Of a stretch of DNA of 64,000 bases, positions 17,199 to 25,468 are shown piece by piece; positions within the stretch are counted from its first letter, which is position 1, and each line of letters starts with the position of its first letter. The notes below the pieces were generated by a model, which was not told where the DNA came from, did not search any database, and was given only the letters and a program-made list of their open reading frames with translations. Made by a program: the position numbers and the translations under genes. Location of the stretch: NCBI RefSeq assembly GCF_003574735.1, contig NZ_QORW01000005.1:1-64000 (forward strand). The letters run 5' to 3'. This DNA comes from Dongia deserti (lineage in GTDB: Bacteria > Pseudomonadota > Alphaproteobacteria > Dongiales > Dongiaceae).

Positions 17199-18482
17199 AT
17201 GAAACAGCAGCCCTATCACAAGCGCTTTGTGGGCACCCACAAGCTCAGCCCCGACACTCTGATGATGAGCTACGGGTATGACCCGAAGTTCTCCGAGGGC
17301 GCGGTCAAGCCGCCCTTGTTCATGAGTTCGACCTTCGCGTTCCGCTCGGCGGAGGAGGGCGCCCACTTCTTCGACGTGACCGCAGGCCGCGTCAAGCTGA
17401 ACACCGAAGAGACCGCGGGCCTGGTCTATTCCCGCTTCAACAATCCGAACCTGGAGATGCTGGAGGACCGCCTCTCGATCCTAGAAGAGGCGGATGACGC
17501 CTGCGTCTTCTCGAGCGGCATGTCGGCGATCACCACGGCGGCGATGGCGTTCCTGCGCCCTGGGATGTCGATGGTGATGTCGAAGCCGATCTATGGCGGC
17601 ACCTCGTCCTTGTTCTCCAGCTTCTTCCCGGATTTCGGAATCACCGTAGTGCCGATGACCGATGGTCTTAGCGTGGAAGGCATTACCTCGGCCATGAACG
17701 AGGCGGCGCGGCACGGCCAGCTTGGCTTGGTGCTGGTAGAAACGCCAGCCAACCCGACCAACACGCTCATCGATATCAGCCTGGTCGGCGGACAGTGTTT
17801 GCAGCACGGGTTGCGCACGGGGCACAAGCCGATCCTGGTCGTGGACAATACCTTCCTGGGGCCCATCTATCAGAAGCCGATCCTGCACGGCGCCGACATC
17901 GTCGCCTATTCGGTGACCAAGTATCTCGCCGGTCACAGCGATTTGGTGGCGGGCGCGGTCGCCGGGCGCGAGGACCTCATGTTCGCTGTGCGCAAGTTGC
18001 GCGGCCTGCTTGGCACGCAACTCGACCCGCACAGTGCTTGGCTGATCGGCCGCTCGCTGGAAACGTTGAGCCTGCGCATGCAGCGCGCCAACGAGAGTGC
18101 GCGCATCATCGCGGAGCGCCTGCGCGAGCATCCGATGGTGGAGAGCGTCAATTATCTCGGCTTCATCAAACCCGGCACGCGCGAGGCCACGATCTTCGCA
18201 AAGCAATGCCATAGCGCCGGTTCGACCTTCACCTTCAATGTCAAGGGCGGGCGAGAGGTGGCGTTCCGCATCCTCAACAGGATCCAACTGATCAAGCTGG
18301 CGGTCAGTCTGGGCGGGACGGAGTCGCTGATCTGCCATCCGGCTTCGACGACTCATTCCGGCATCAAGGCGGAGGAGCGCAAGGCGCTGGGCATCACCGA
18401 AGGCACCATCCGGCTGTCGATCGGTGTCGAGGATCCGGGCGATCTGCTCGCCGACCTTGAGCAGGCGATGCAGGCGGCCTAG
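17199..18482 (+). CDS. Trans-sulfuration family PLP enzyme (cystathionine/methionine gamma-lyase-like)
   Basis: Cys/Met-metabolism PLP enzyme of 427 residues. Lys241 in SVTKYLAGHSD forms the Schiff base; YSRFNNPNLEMLE holds the phosphate-binding Tyr and Arg of the neighbouring subunit; ETPANPTN and TTHSGIKAEERKALGITEGTIRLSIGVED are family features. In methionine gamma-lyase of Pseudomonas putida the Tyr-Gly pair near the active site is followed by Cys116; here the sequence is IYGGTSSL, with Gly in that place. A cystathionine or homocysteine lyase activity is therefore as likely as methionine gamma-lyase. Such reactions give 2-oxobutyrate, a substrate that would suit the E1 enzyme starting 26 bases downstream. 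Confidence 0.9.
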   Translation: MKQQPYHKRFVGTHKLSPDTLMMSYGYDPKFSEGAVKPPLFMSSTFAFRSAEEGAHFFDVTAGRVKLNTEETAGLVYSRFNNPNLEMLEDRLSILEEADDACVFSSGMSAITTAAMAFLRPGMSMVMSKPIYGGTSSLFSSFFPDFGITVVPMTDGLSVEGITSAMNEAARHGQLGLVLVETPANPTNTLIDISLVGGQCLQHGLRTGHKPILVVDNTFLGPIYQKPILHGADIVAYSVTKYLAGHSDLVAGAVAGREDLMFAVRKLRGLLGTQLDPHSAWLIGRSLETLSLRMQRANESARIIAERLREHPMVESVNYLGFIKPGTREATIFAKQCHSAGSTFTFNVKGGREVAFRILNRIQLIKLAVSLGGTESLICHPASTTHSGIKAEERKALGITEGTIRLSIGVEDPGDLLADLEQAMQAA

Positions 18483-18508
18483 AACGGAACTGGGGTGGGG
18501 GCGGATTG

Positions 18509-20905
18509 ATGGCTCAGGCGGCGAATGCGCCGGCGGTGATTGGCGCGCAGACCTTTCCGATCGATGTGCTGCGGGACATCGAGCACAAAGTGCTGTGGCT
18601 GTCGACCCAGATCATCCACCATGCCAACCACGAGCGCGACAGCGACGACGGGCTGAAGGTCGGCGGGCATCAGGCCTCCTCCGCGTCGCTCGTCACCATC
18701 ATGACTGCGCTCTATTTCGCGATCCTGCGGCCACAGGACCGCGTCGCCGTGAAGCCGCATGCCTCGCCGGTGTTCCACGCGATCCAGTATCTGCTGGGCA
18801 ACCAGAGTCTCGGTCAGCTGAAGGCCTTCCGCGGCTTGGGCGGCGCGCAATCCTATCCGTCGCGTACGAAAGACGTAGACGACGTGGATTTCTCCACCGG
18901 TTCTGTCGGGCTCGGCGTTGCCATGACTTCGTTCGCCAGCCTGGTGCAGGACTACATCCGCGCCCATGGCTGGGGTCGCCATTGGCCGGAAGGGCGCATG
19001 GTGGCACTGGTCGGCGATGCGGAGCTGGATGAAGGCAATATCTATGAGGCGCTGATCGAGGGGTGGAAGCACGATCTGCGCAATACCTGGTGGGTGGTGG
19101 ATTACAACCGGCAGAGCCTGGACGCGGTGATCTCCGCGCCCTTGACCGGCAAGCTCACCAACGTGTTCGAGAACATGGGCTGGCGGGTCGTCACCGTGAA
19201 ATACGGTAGGCGCCTGCAGGCTTTGCGCGCGAAGCCGGGCGGACAGGCGATCCTCGACTGGATCGATGCATGCGACAACAGCCTCTATTCGGCGTTGACC
19301 TTCCAGGGCGCTGCCGGTTGGCGCGCGCAGCTGGCCGAGGATCTGGCCGACAAGGATGCGCGCGCGCTGATCGATGGGATGGATGACGAGACGCTGGCTG
19401 CCACCATGACGGACCTCGGCGGCCATTGCCTGGAAAGCCTGCTCGAGGCGTTCTCGGAGGCGAGCAGCACCGATCAGCCGGTCTGTTTCATCTGCTACAC
19501 CATCAAGGGCTACGGCCTGCCTCTGGCAGGGCACAAGGACAATCACGCCGGACTGATGACGCCGGAGCAGATGCGGGGCTTCAAGGCGGCGAACAACATC
19601 CTGGACGGACAGGAATGGTCCAAGAGCGCCGGCCTCAACCGCTCGGAAAGCGATTTCGAGGCGCTGCTGGCAGAGACGCCGTTCAACGCCAAGGGGACGC
19701 GGCGGCTGAACGCAGAGCGGATCGAGGTGGGCACGCTGCCCTTGCCGCCGATCAAGGGCGCGATGTCGACCCAGCAAGGGTTCGGCCAGATTCTGGCGGA
19801 GATCGCCCGAGCGGGTGGCAAATTGGCGGAGCGGATCGTCACCACATCGCCCGATGTGACGGTGTCGACTAACCTGGGCCCGTGGGTCAATCGCCGCGGC
19901 GTATTCGCCATGCAGCCGCAGGAGGACGTGTTCCAGGCACGCAAGCTGATGTCGGCGCAGCGCTGGAGCAAGGGGCCGGCCGGGCAGCACATCGAGCTCG
20001 GCATCGCGGAGAACAATCTGTTCCTTATGCTGGCGGCGATGGGCATCAGCCACAGCATCTTCGGCGAGCGGCTGCTGCCGATCGGCACCCTCTATGATCC
20101 TTTCATCGCGCGCGGCCTCGATGCGCTCAACTACGCCTGCTATCAGGATGCGCGCTTCATCCTGGTGGCGACGCCGTCCGGCATCACGCTGGCGCCCGAA
20201 GGCGGCGCGCATCAATCCATCGGCACGCCGCTGATCGGCATGGTGCAAGACGGCATCGCGAGCTTCGAGCCGTCCTATGTCGACGAGCTGGCCGTCATCC
20301 TGGAATGGGCGCTGGAATACATCCAGCGCGCGCCGAAGGCGGAGAAGGGCGATGCCTGGCTGCATGAGCGGGACGGCGGCTCGGTCTATCTGCGCTTGTC
20401 GACGCGGGCGATCGACCAGGTGCTGCGGCCGATGACGCCGGAGTTGCGCGACGGGATCATCCAGGGTGGCTATTGGATGCGCCCGCCGGCCGAGGGCGCG
20501 CCGCTCGCCATCGCCTTCACCGGCGCCGTAGCGCCAGAGGCCGCAACGGCTATGGGCGAGTTGCTCGAGTATTTCCCCGGTGCGGGCCTGCTGGCAGTCA
20601 CTTCAGCCGATCGCTTGAATGCCGGCTGGAAAGCGGCGCAGACCGCACAGCAGCACGGCCAGCCAACGGAATCGCACATCGAGCAGCTGTTGGCGCCATT
20701 GGCGCACAATGCCCGGATCGTGACCGTGCTGGATGGGCATCCAACCACCTTGTCCTGGCTGGGCGGTGTCCACGGGCACCGCGTGCACGCGCTGGGCGTC
20801 GAGCATTTCGGCCAGACGGGCACCATCCCCGACCTCTATCGCCATTACCGCATCGACGCCGCGGCGATCGTGGAAGCAGCGCTCGCGCCCCGCCGCAGGA
20901 CGTAG
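18509..20905 (+). CDS. AceE/transketolase-like thiamine-diphosphate enzyme (MdeB-like 2-oxoacid dehydrogenase E1)
   Basis: Homodimeric E1-type protein of 798 residues, somewhat shorter than AceE. The thiamine-diphosphate motif begins GDAELDEGNIYEAL and ends VVDYNRQSLDAV; the pyrimidine-binding part has GIAENNLFLMLAAMG, with the catalytic Glu. The last 130 residues form the transketolase C-domain (LLAVTSADRLNAGWKAA). ATG 18509 follows a GGGGTGGGGG tract. No E2 or E3 gene is nearby, as expected for an accessory E1 that borrows the pyruvate complex. Paired with the PLP lyase it fits MdeB, which acts on 2-oxobutyrate; pyruvate is the alternative. Confidence 0.88.
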   Translation: MAQAANAPAVIGAQTFPIDVLRDIEHKVLWLSTQIIHHANHERDSDDGLKVGGHQASSASLVTIMTALYFAILRPQDRVAVKPHASPVFHAIQYLLGNQSLGQLKAFRGLGGAQSYPSRTKDVDDVDFSTGSVGLGVAMTSFASLVQDYIRAHGWGRHWPEGRMVALVGDAELDEGNIYEALIEGWKHDLRNTWWVVDYNRQSLDAVISAPLTGKLTNVFENMGWRVVTVKYGRRLQALRAKPGGQAILDWIDACDNSLYSALTFQGAAGWRAQLAEDLADKDARALIDGMDDETLAATMTDLGGHCLESLLEAFSEASSTDQPVCFICYTIKGYGLPLAGHKDNHAGLMTPEQMRGFKAANNILDGQEWSKSAGLNRSESDFEALLAETPFNAKGTRRLNAERIEVGTLPLPPIKGAMSTQQGFGQILAEIARAGGKLAERIVTTSPDVTVSTNLGPWVNRRGVFAMQPQEDVFQARKLMSAQRWSKGPAGQHIELGIAENNLFLMLAAMGISHSIFGERLLPIGTLYDPFIARGLDALNYACYQDARFILVATPSGITLAPEGGAHQSIGTPLIGMVQDGIASFEPSYVDELAVILEWALEYIQRAPKAEKGDAWLHERDGGSVYLRLSTRAIDQVLRPMTPELRDGIIQGGYWMRPPAEGAPLAIAFTGAVAPEAATAMGELLEYFPGAGLLAVTSADRLNAGWKAAQTAQQHGQPTESHIEQLLAPLAHNARIVTVLDGHPTTLSWLGGVHGHRVHALGVEHFGQTGTIPDLYRHYRIDAAAIVEAALAPRRRT

Positions 20906-20991
20906 CCATCGCATTGTCACAAAATCTGTTGATGAGTCGCTGGCTCCGCTCAATGATCGAGGGTTGCTGATCATTTGAGGGAGGCAATCAG

Positions 20992-21927
20992 ATGAAAGTG
21001 CCTTTTATAGGCGCGGCCGTTGCCGCCGTGCTGGTCACTGCGTGCGCGTCGCCGCAGGACAAGGAGAGGGACTCGTTCTGGGCTCTCTATGAGAGCACAT
21101 TCAAGACCGCGAAATATGTCGATCTGACCCACGCGTTCGAGCCGACCCAACCGGTGTGGCCCGGCTTCGGCCCGGCGAAGTTCAAGCCCGCGATCGCCGG
21201 CGCCGATCTCGGCGACTTCGCCAAGAAGGGCGACGAGTTCACGTACGAGAAGCATGGGTTCATCGCCACTGCTTACGAACTCACCACGGATCAGTACGGC
21301 ACCCAGCTCGACCCGCCGGCGCATTGGGACAATCTCGGCGCGACCATCAGCGATTTGCCGGCGAGCTTCACGTTGCGGCCGCTGGTAGTGGTCGACATCC
21401 ATGGGCAGGTCGCAAAAGACCCTGGCTACCATGCCACCATCGAGGACGTGAAAGCATGGGAGGCCAAGCACGGCAGGGTGCCGGAAGGCTCGGTGGTGAT
21501 GTTCCGCTCCGACTGGTACAAGAGGTGGAGCGATGTCGCGAACTTCGCCAAGGCCCCGTTCCCGGGCGTGAAGCTCGACACGCTGCAATTCCTGCACAAC
21601 GAGCGCAAGATCCTGTTCCACGGTCACGAGCCGCTGGATACCGACACCACGCCGACTCTGGAAGGCGAGTACTGGCTGATGCACAACCACTTCGCCCAGG
21701 CAGAGGGCGTCGCCAATCTCGACCAGGTGCCGGAGGCCGGCGCGCTGATCGCCATCGGCTTCGCCAAGCCCAAGGGCGGTGTCGGCGGCTATGCGCGTTA
21801 CATCGCGATCTGCCCGCCGAGCTGGCCTCATGGCGTCTCGGTCATCGACGCGCCCGGCGCGCCGTTGCCCAAGCAGCCATATCCCCTGAAGCGCAACGCC
21901 GACGGTGTGCTGGTGCCGACACCCTGA
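20992..21927 (+). CDS. Cyclase family (kynurenine formamidase-like) lipoprotein
   Basis: A 311-residue metal-dependent hydrolase of the cyclase superfamily. The N-terminus is a lipoprotein signal (MKVPFIGAAVAAVLVTACAS, Cys18), so it is probably anchored in the envelope, unlike cytoplasmic kynurenine formamidase. DLTHAFEPTQPVWPG and QYGTQLDPPAHWD hold the family metal-binding pattern (HxxxD-type, here QLDPPAHWD), and HGHEPLDTDTTP follows. A plus-strand terminator lies 29 bases behind the stop. Substrate unknown. Confidence 0.88.
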   Translation: MKVPFIGAAVAAVLVTACASPQDKERDSFWALYESTFKTAKYVDLTHAFEPTQPVWPGFGPAKFKPAIAGADLGDFAKKGDEFTYEKHGFIATAYELTTDQYGTQLDPPAHWDNLGATISDLPASFTLRPLVVVDIHGQVAKDPGYHATIEDVKAWEAKHGRVPEGSVVMFRSDWYKRWSDVANFAKAPFPGVKLDTLQFLHNERKILFHGHEPLDTDTTPTLEGEYWLMHNHFAQAEGVANLDQVPEAGALIAIGFAKPKGGVGGYARYIAICPPSWPHGVSVIDAPGAPLPKQPYPLKRNADGVLVPTP

Positions 21928-21955
21928 CCATTGCTGTGCAGTCTGGAATGCGCGA

Positions 21956-21981
21956 GGCCCCGCTGTTCGGCGGGGCCTTTT
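21956..21981 (+). terminator. Rho-independent terminator after the cyclase gene
   Basis: Perfect 8-base-pair stem GGCCCCGC (21956-21963) and GCGGGGCC (21970-21977), six-base loop, followed by TTTT. Placed 29 bases after the cyclase stop on the plus strand. Confidence 0.9.
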
Positions 21982-22057
21982 GTTCAAGGGCCTTTGGATG
22001 GTGTGAACGGCATCACTGCGGCCATTCGGCAACGGGTTCATACACCGGGGAGGCTCG

Positions 22058-22297
22058 ATGGAGGTACCCTTGCCGAGAACCACAGCGATATTCCTTGGAG
22101 CGCTGTTCGTGTTGAGCACCATCACGGCGGGCGTGGTCGGATCGGATGTGCAGGACGTGCTGGGCGAGAATGAGGGACCCGGCGAATGGCACATCTCTGC
22201 AAGCCCCGGGCCTGCGGTGTGGAAGCTGAACACCAGGAGCGGCGCGCTCTATTACTGCACGCGCGCCAATTCTTGCATCTTGGTCGCGAACCGATAG
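22058..22297 (+). CDS. Small exported protein with WKLNTRSGxLYYC motif
   Basis: A 79-residue hypothetical protein. Residues 7-27 form a hydrophobic signal or anchor (TTAIFLGALFVLSTITAGVVG). The C-terminal part carries VWKLNTRSGALYYCTRANSC, a short motif seen in many small proteobacterial exported proteins of unknown function. A good ribosome site (GGGGAGG) lies just before the ATG, supporting a real gene despite its size. Stands alone between a terminator and the TSUP gene. Confidence 0.68.
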   Translation: MEVPLPRTTAIFLGALFVLSTITAGVVGSDVQDVLGENEGPGEWHISASPGPAVWKLNTRSGALYYCTRANSCILVANR

Positions 22298-22366
22298 CCC
22301 TGTAGTCTGCGTCGATCGTTTTGGGTCTCGCCGTCCGGCGGGGCTGCCTCCCGGGGGCGCAGCTAC

Positions 22367-23125
22367 ATGGATCTATCGAGCGCGGCGCTGTTGTTCGCTG
22401 CGGGGTTTGGCGGCGGGATCGCCGCGGCGATTGCGGGCGGCGCATCCCTGGTCACCTTTCCGACCTTGCTTGCCATGGGCCTGCCGCCGGTAGCGGCTAA
22501 CGCCACGAACGCCGTCGGCCTGTCGCTCAGCAATTTCATGGCGGCGCTCGCGGACTGGCGTCGGCGGCCGAGCTGGGGCCGCTCCTTGAGCTGGCTGTTC
22601 ATCATCAACGTGATCGGCGGAGCCATTGGCGCATTCCTGATGTTGGAGACGCCGGCGGATCTCCTGGTCCTGCTGGTGCCGGCCTTGATCGGCGGTGCCA
22701 CCCTGCTGTTCGCCGTCGGGCCCTGGGTGCAGGGGAAACTGCCGGGCAAGGGCGACAACGTGCTGCAGGCGTGGCGCGTGGCCTTGCCACTGTTCCTGTC
22801 CGCGATCTATGGCGGCTATTTCGGGGCGGCGCTTGGCGTCATCAATCTCGCAATCCTCTCGATCGGAGGATTGACGGATCTGCGCAGCACGAACGTGCTG
22901 AAGAACATCCTCATCACGGGCGTGAGTGCGTCGTCGGTCTGGGTCTATGTCTGGCAGGGTGCCGTCGTGTGGCCGGCGATGATGGTGCTGATGGCTGGTT
23001 CGGTCGGCGGGGGCTATGCCGGCGGGCACCTCATCCGCATCCTGCCGCCGCGCGCCGTGCGCCTCGGCATCATCGCCTTCGGCACCGCGGCAACCGCGAT
23101 CTACGCGAACAAATACTGGCTCTAG
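22367..23125 (+). CDS. TSUP (TauE/SafE) family anion permease
   Basis: A 252-residue inner-membrane protein with about eight hydrophobic helices. FAAGFGGGIAAAIAGGASLVTFPTLLAMGLPPVAANATNAVGLS is the N-terminal repeat signature, and GGYFGAALGVINLAILSIGG the second. TSUP proteins move sulfite, sulfonates or other organic anions across the membrane. Substrate cannot be read, though the sulfur module lies 1.5 kb upstream. Its stop overlaps the convergent LysR stop by four bases. Confidence 0.92.
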   Translation: MDLSSAALLFAAGFGGGIAAAIAGGASLVTFPTLLAMGLPPVAANATNAVGLSLSNFMAALADWRRRPSWGRSLSWLFIINVIGGAIGAFLMLETPADLLVLLVPALIGGATLLFAVGPWVQGKLPGKGDNVLQAWRVALPLFLSAIYGGYFGAALGVINLAILSIGGLTDLRSTNVLKNILITGVSASSVWVYVWQGAVVWPAMMVLMAGSVGGGYAGGHLIRILPPRAVRLGIIAFGTAATAIYANKYWL

Positions 23126-24045
23126 CGAACCCTGCCGAGCGCCTGGGCGAGCTCGTTCTCGAGCCAGGTGAGGCCCGCGTCTTGCGCCGTGTTCTCGTGA
23201 CGGAGCGTGGCGACCTCGAAACCGGCCAGGGGAAACGGCACCTCGTACTGCTTGAGTCCGAAGGCGGCGGCGTGACGTTTGGCGAGCCGGCGCGGGGCGG
23301 TCGTGATCATGTCTGATCCGGCGACTGCGGCAAAGCCGGCGAGGAATTGCGGCACGGCCGCGACGACACGGCGCTCCTTGCCGATTTTCACCAGCGCGTT
23401 GTCCACCGTTCCGCGCGCGTCACCCGCTGCCGAAACCAGCAGGTGCCCGCATTTCAGATACCGCGCAAGGTCCAGCTTGCGGCCGACGACCGGATGATGA
23501 GGACGCGCCAGAACCACGAAATCCTCCGTCATCAGCGTGCGCTGCAGGAATGGTCCGCTAGGTGCTGGAATGCCCAGGATCAGGTCGATCGATCCGCTGG
23601 CGAGTGCCGTTCTGCCCGCTTCGTAGCCCATGGAGCGGAAGGCCAAGCGACAGCCTGGGGCGATGGTGCTGAAGCGCGCCAGGAAGTCGGGCACCAGCAT
23701 CGCAATCGCGTAGTCCAGGGCCGCGACGCGGAACTCGCGGGTGGCACAGCTCGGGTCAAAGCAGCGGCCTTGCTGCAGCGCGTCGCGCAAGGTGGCCAGC
23801 GCCTGTGCGACCGGTTGGGCGAGCGCGAGCGCGCGTGGTGTCGGTTGCACGCCATTGGCGCGGCGCACGAACAGCGGGTCGCCGAGAATGTCGCGCAATC
23901 TCGTCACGGCGTGGCTGATCGCGGGCTGGGTCAAGCCGAGCTGATCGGCGACGGTCGTCAGCTTGCGATGCCTGAGGGCGCCGTCCAGCACCATGAGCAG
24001 CGTCAGGTCCAGCCGGCGGAGTTCAATGTCGTTAATATCCTTCAT
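23122..24045 (-). CDS. LysR family transcriptional regulator
   Basis: A 307-residue LysR regulator: winged helix-turn-helix at about 10-70 (LDLTLLMVLDGALRHRKLTTVADQLGLTQPAISHAVTRLRDILGDPLFVR) and a substrate-binding co-inducer domain from about 95. The N-terminal DINDIELRRLDLTLL pattern is of the NodD/NahR-like branch. Divergent from the quinone-reductase gene, with 74 bases between starts, so it most likely controls that gene. Confidence 0.93.
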   Translation of the reverse strand: MKDINDIELRRLDLTLLMVLDGALRHRKLTTVADQLGLTQPAISHAVTRLRDILGDPLFVRRANGVQPTPRALALAQPVAQALATLRDALQQGRCFDPSCATREFRVAALDYAIAMLVPDFLARFSTIAPGCRLAFRSMGYEAGRTALASGSIDLILGIPAPSGPFLQRTLMTEDFVVLARPHHPVVGRKLDLARYLKCGHLLVSAAGDARGTVDNALVKIGKERRVVAAVPQFLAGFAAVAGSDMITTAPRRLAKRHAAAFGLKQYEVPFPLAGFEVATLRHENTAQDAGLTWLENELAQALGRVR

Positions 24046-24119
24046 AAAGCTATTTCAATTACATTCATGACGTGGACTCCATACATCGGGAGCCGAGCAA
24101 TGTCACCTGCGAGGCCCCG

Positions 24120-24845
24120 ATGGACACGATCAGCCGCCAAGACACCCCAGCCACGGCCAAAATCGGAGCGCCGCTTAAGGTCTTTCTCGTCCTGGCGCAT
24201 CCGGAGCGGCGCAGTTTCAATGGAGCCATGGCGGACACCGCGCTGGAGACGCTACGCGGGCTTGGCCACGACGTCGCCTTCTCGGACCTTTACCGGATGG
24301 GTTGGGATCCGGTCTCGGACCGGCGCAATTTCGCGACCGTGAAGAATCCCGACTTCTTCAAGCAGCAGATGGAAGAAGATCACGCCACCGAATCCAATGG
24401 CTTTGCGCCGGACGTGGAGGCCGAGATCGCCAAGCTGGAAGCCGCCGACCTTATGATCTGGCAGTTTCCGCTCTGGTGGTTCGGTCTGCCGGGTATCCTC
24501 AAGGGCTGGGTGGACAAGGTGTTTGCGTTCAACCGGATCTATGGCCGCGGCCGGTTCTACGAGAAGGGACTCTATCGCGGCCGCTGCGCACTACTCTCCT
24601 TGACGACCGGCGGTGAGGGCATAGCAGCCTACCAGCCCGGTGGTTTCAACGGCGACATCAACGGCATTCTGCGCCCGATCCAGCGTGGCATGCTGCAATT
24701 CATCGGCTACGATGTGCTGCAGCCGCAGATCGTCTGGGGACCCGCGCAGATGACGGAGGAGAAGCGCACGGCGGCCCTGACCGCTTGGCGCGAGCGTTTG
24801 ACACGCATCGCCCAGGAGGAGCCGATCGTAGTGGGGCAATACTGA
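24120..24845 (+). CDS. NAD(P)H dehydrogenase (quinone), flavodoxin fold
   Basis: Flavodoxin-2 family oxidoreductase of about 241 residues (NQO1/MdaB/YwrO group), expected to reduce quinones or drugs by two electrons. FLVLAHPERRSFNGAMAD is the FMN-binding start; DLMIWQFPLWWFGLPGILKGWVDKVF is the family signature; LLSLTTGGEG follows. The start is ATG 24120, with GAGG five bases upstream; an in-frame ATG at 24072 would add 16 residues and run into the promoter between the divergent genes. Probably induced by the adjacent LysR regulator. Confidence 0.92.
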   Translation: MDTISRQDTPATAKIGAPLKVFLVLAHPERRSFNGAMADTALETLRGLGHDVAFSDLYRMGWDPVSDRRNFATVKNPDFFKQQMEEDHATESNGFAPDVEAEIAKLEAADLMIWQFPLWWFGLPGILKGWVDKVFAFNRIYGRGRFYEKGLYRGRCALLSLTTGGEGIAAYQPGGFNGDINGILRPIQRGMLQFIGYDVLQPQIVWGPAQMTEEKRTAALTAWRERLTRIAQEEPIVVGQY

Positions 24846-24896
24846 ATGCAAAAAGGGCGGGCACGACTGCCGGGCTTGGGAGAGAGGCCCGGCATC

Positions 24897-25229
24897 CTAG
24901 AGACCGCAGGCAGCGGCAACACTCGGTTGATCAGTGTTCGTTCGGATCGAATAGATTCGATGGAACGCCCTCATTTCGTTTTCTGTCAGCTTCTGGTCAC
25001 CCTGCGCAATCGCCTCGAGGCGCTCCATCTCCGCTGGATCCGTTGTTCGCATAATCTCATCGACTACGCAGACCGCTTTATCGCGCGGCACTCCGTTCGC
25101 GAGCGCAAAGCCAAAGAGCAGGTGGCGCGCAGTGCCCCACTCCGTTGGCTCTTCTTTATCAATGCCCCCCGGTTCGCTTGCGCAGCTAGCCAGTAGCACG
25201 ACCGCGAGGACCCAACTAACGTTCCTCAT
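24897..25229 (-). CDS. Small hypothetical lipoprotein
   Basis: A 110-residue protein with lipoprotein signal MRNVSWVLAVVLLASCAS (Cys16). The mature part (WGTARHLLFGFALANGVPRDKAVCVVDEIMRTTDP) contains a C-x-V-D-E segment common in small envelope proteins that end in Cys. No domain was recognised. Stands alone, followed by the convergent quinone-reductase gene. Confidence 0.7.
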   Translation of the reverse strand: MRNVSWVLAVVLLASCASEPGGIDKEEPTEWGTARHLLFGFALANGVPRDKAVCVVDEIMRTTDPAEMERLEAIAQGDQKLTENEMRAFHRIYSIRTNTDQPSVAAACGL

Positions 25230-25422
25230 GAACCCCCCACGAGTTGGACGATGCCGTCAATGCCCACAGTTGATCGCGTTGCAGCGCACCTCAGCCCACT
25301 CTGCCGCGCGTTGCTTCGCTAAAATTCGGAACGGGCCTTTCTTTCGTAAGCACACCAGGCCGCTCCGTCGCAGGTCAGCTACTGGCGGATCGCTTGCGGG
25401 AATTCCACTAATCAGGCGAGTG

Positions 25423-25444
25423 GGGCCGGCATGACTGCCGGCCC
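25423..25444. repeat. Inverted repeat downstream of the alcohol dehydrogenase
   Basis: Perfect 9-base-pair palindrome GGGCCGGCA (25423-25431), loop TGAC, TGCCGGCCC (25436-25444). On the plus strand it is followed by TTTCGCG; on the minus strand, where the alcohol dehydrogenase ends 24 bases before, no T-run follows. It could be a weak terminator or an mRNA-stabilising hairpin. The rest of 25230-25468 holds nothing recognisable. Confidence 0.5.
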
Positions 25445-25468
25445 TTTCGCGTTGGAAGGGATCGTGGT

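Noticed and set aside
18479-20365. Minus-strand frame of 628 codons
   Set aside because: Antisense to the AceE-like E1 gene, which has conserved thiamine-diphosphate motifs. The antisense translation shows no domain and no ribosome site.
25230-25468. Plus-strand frame ending at 25434
   Set aside because: Starts inside the antisense of the small lipoprotein gene, has no ribosome site, and its product (MPHSVGSSLSMPPGSLAQL) has no recognisable feature.
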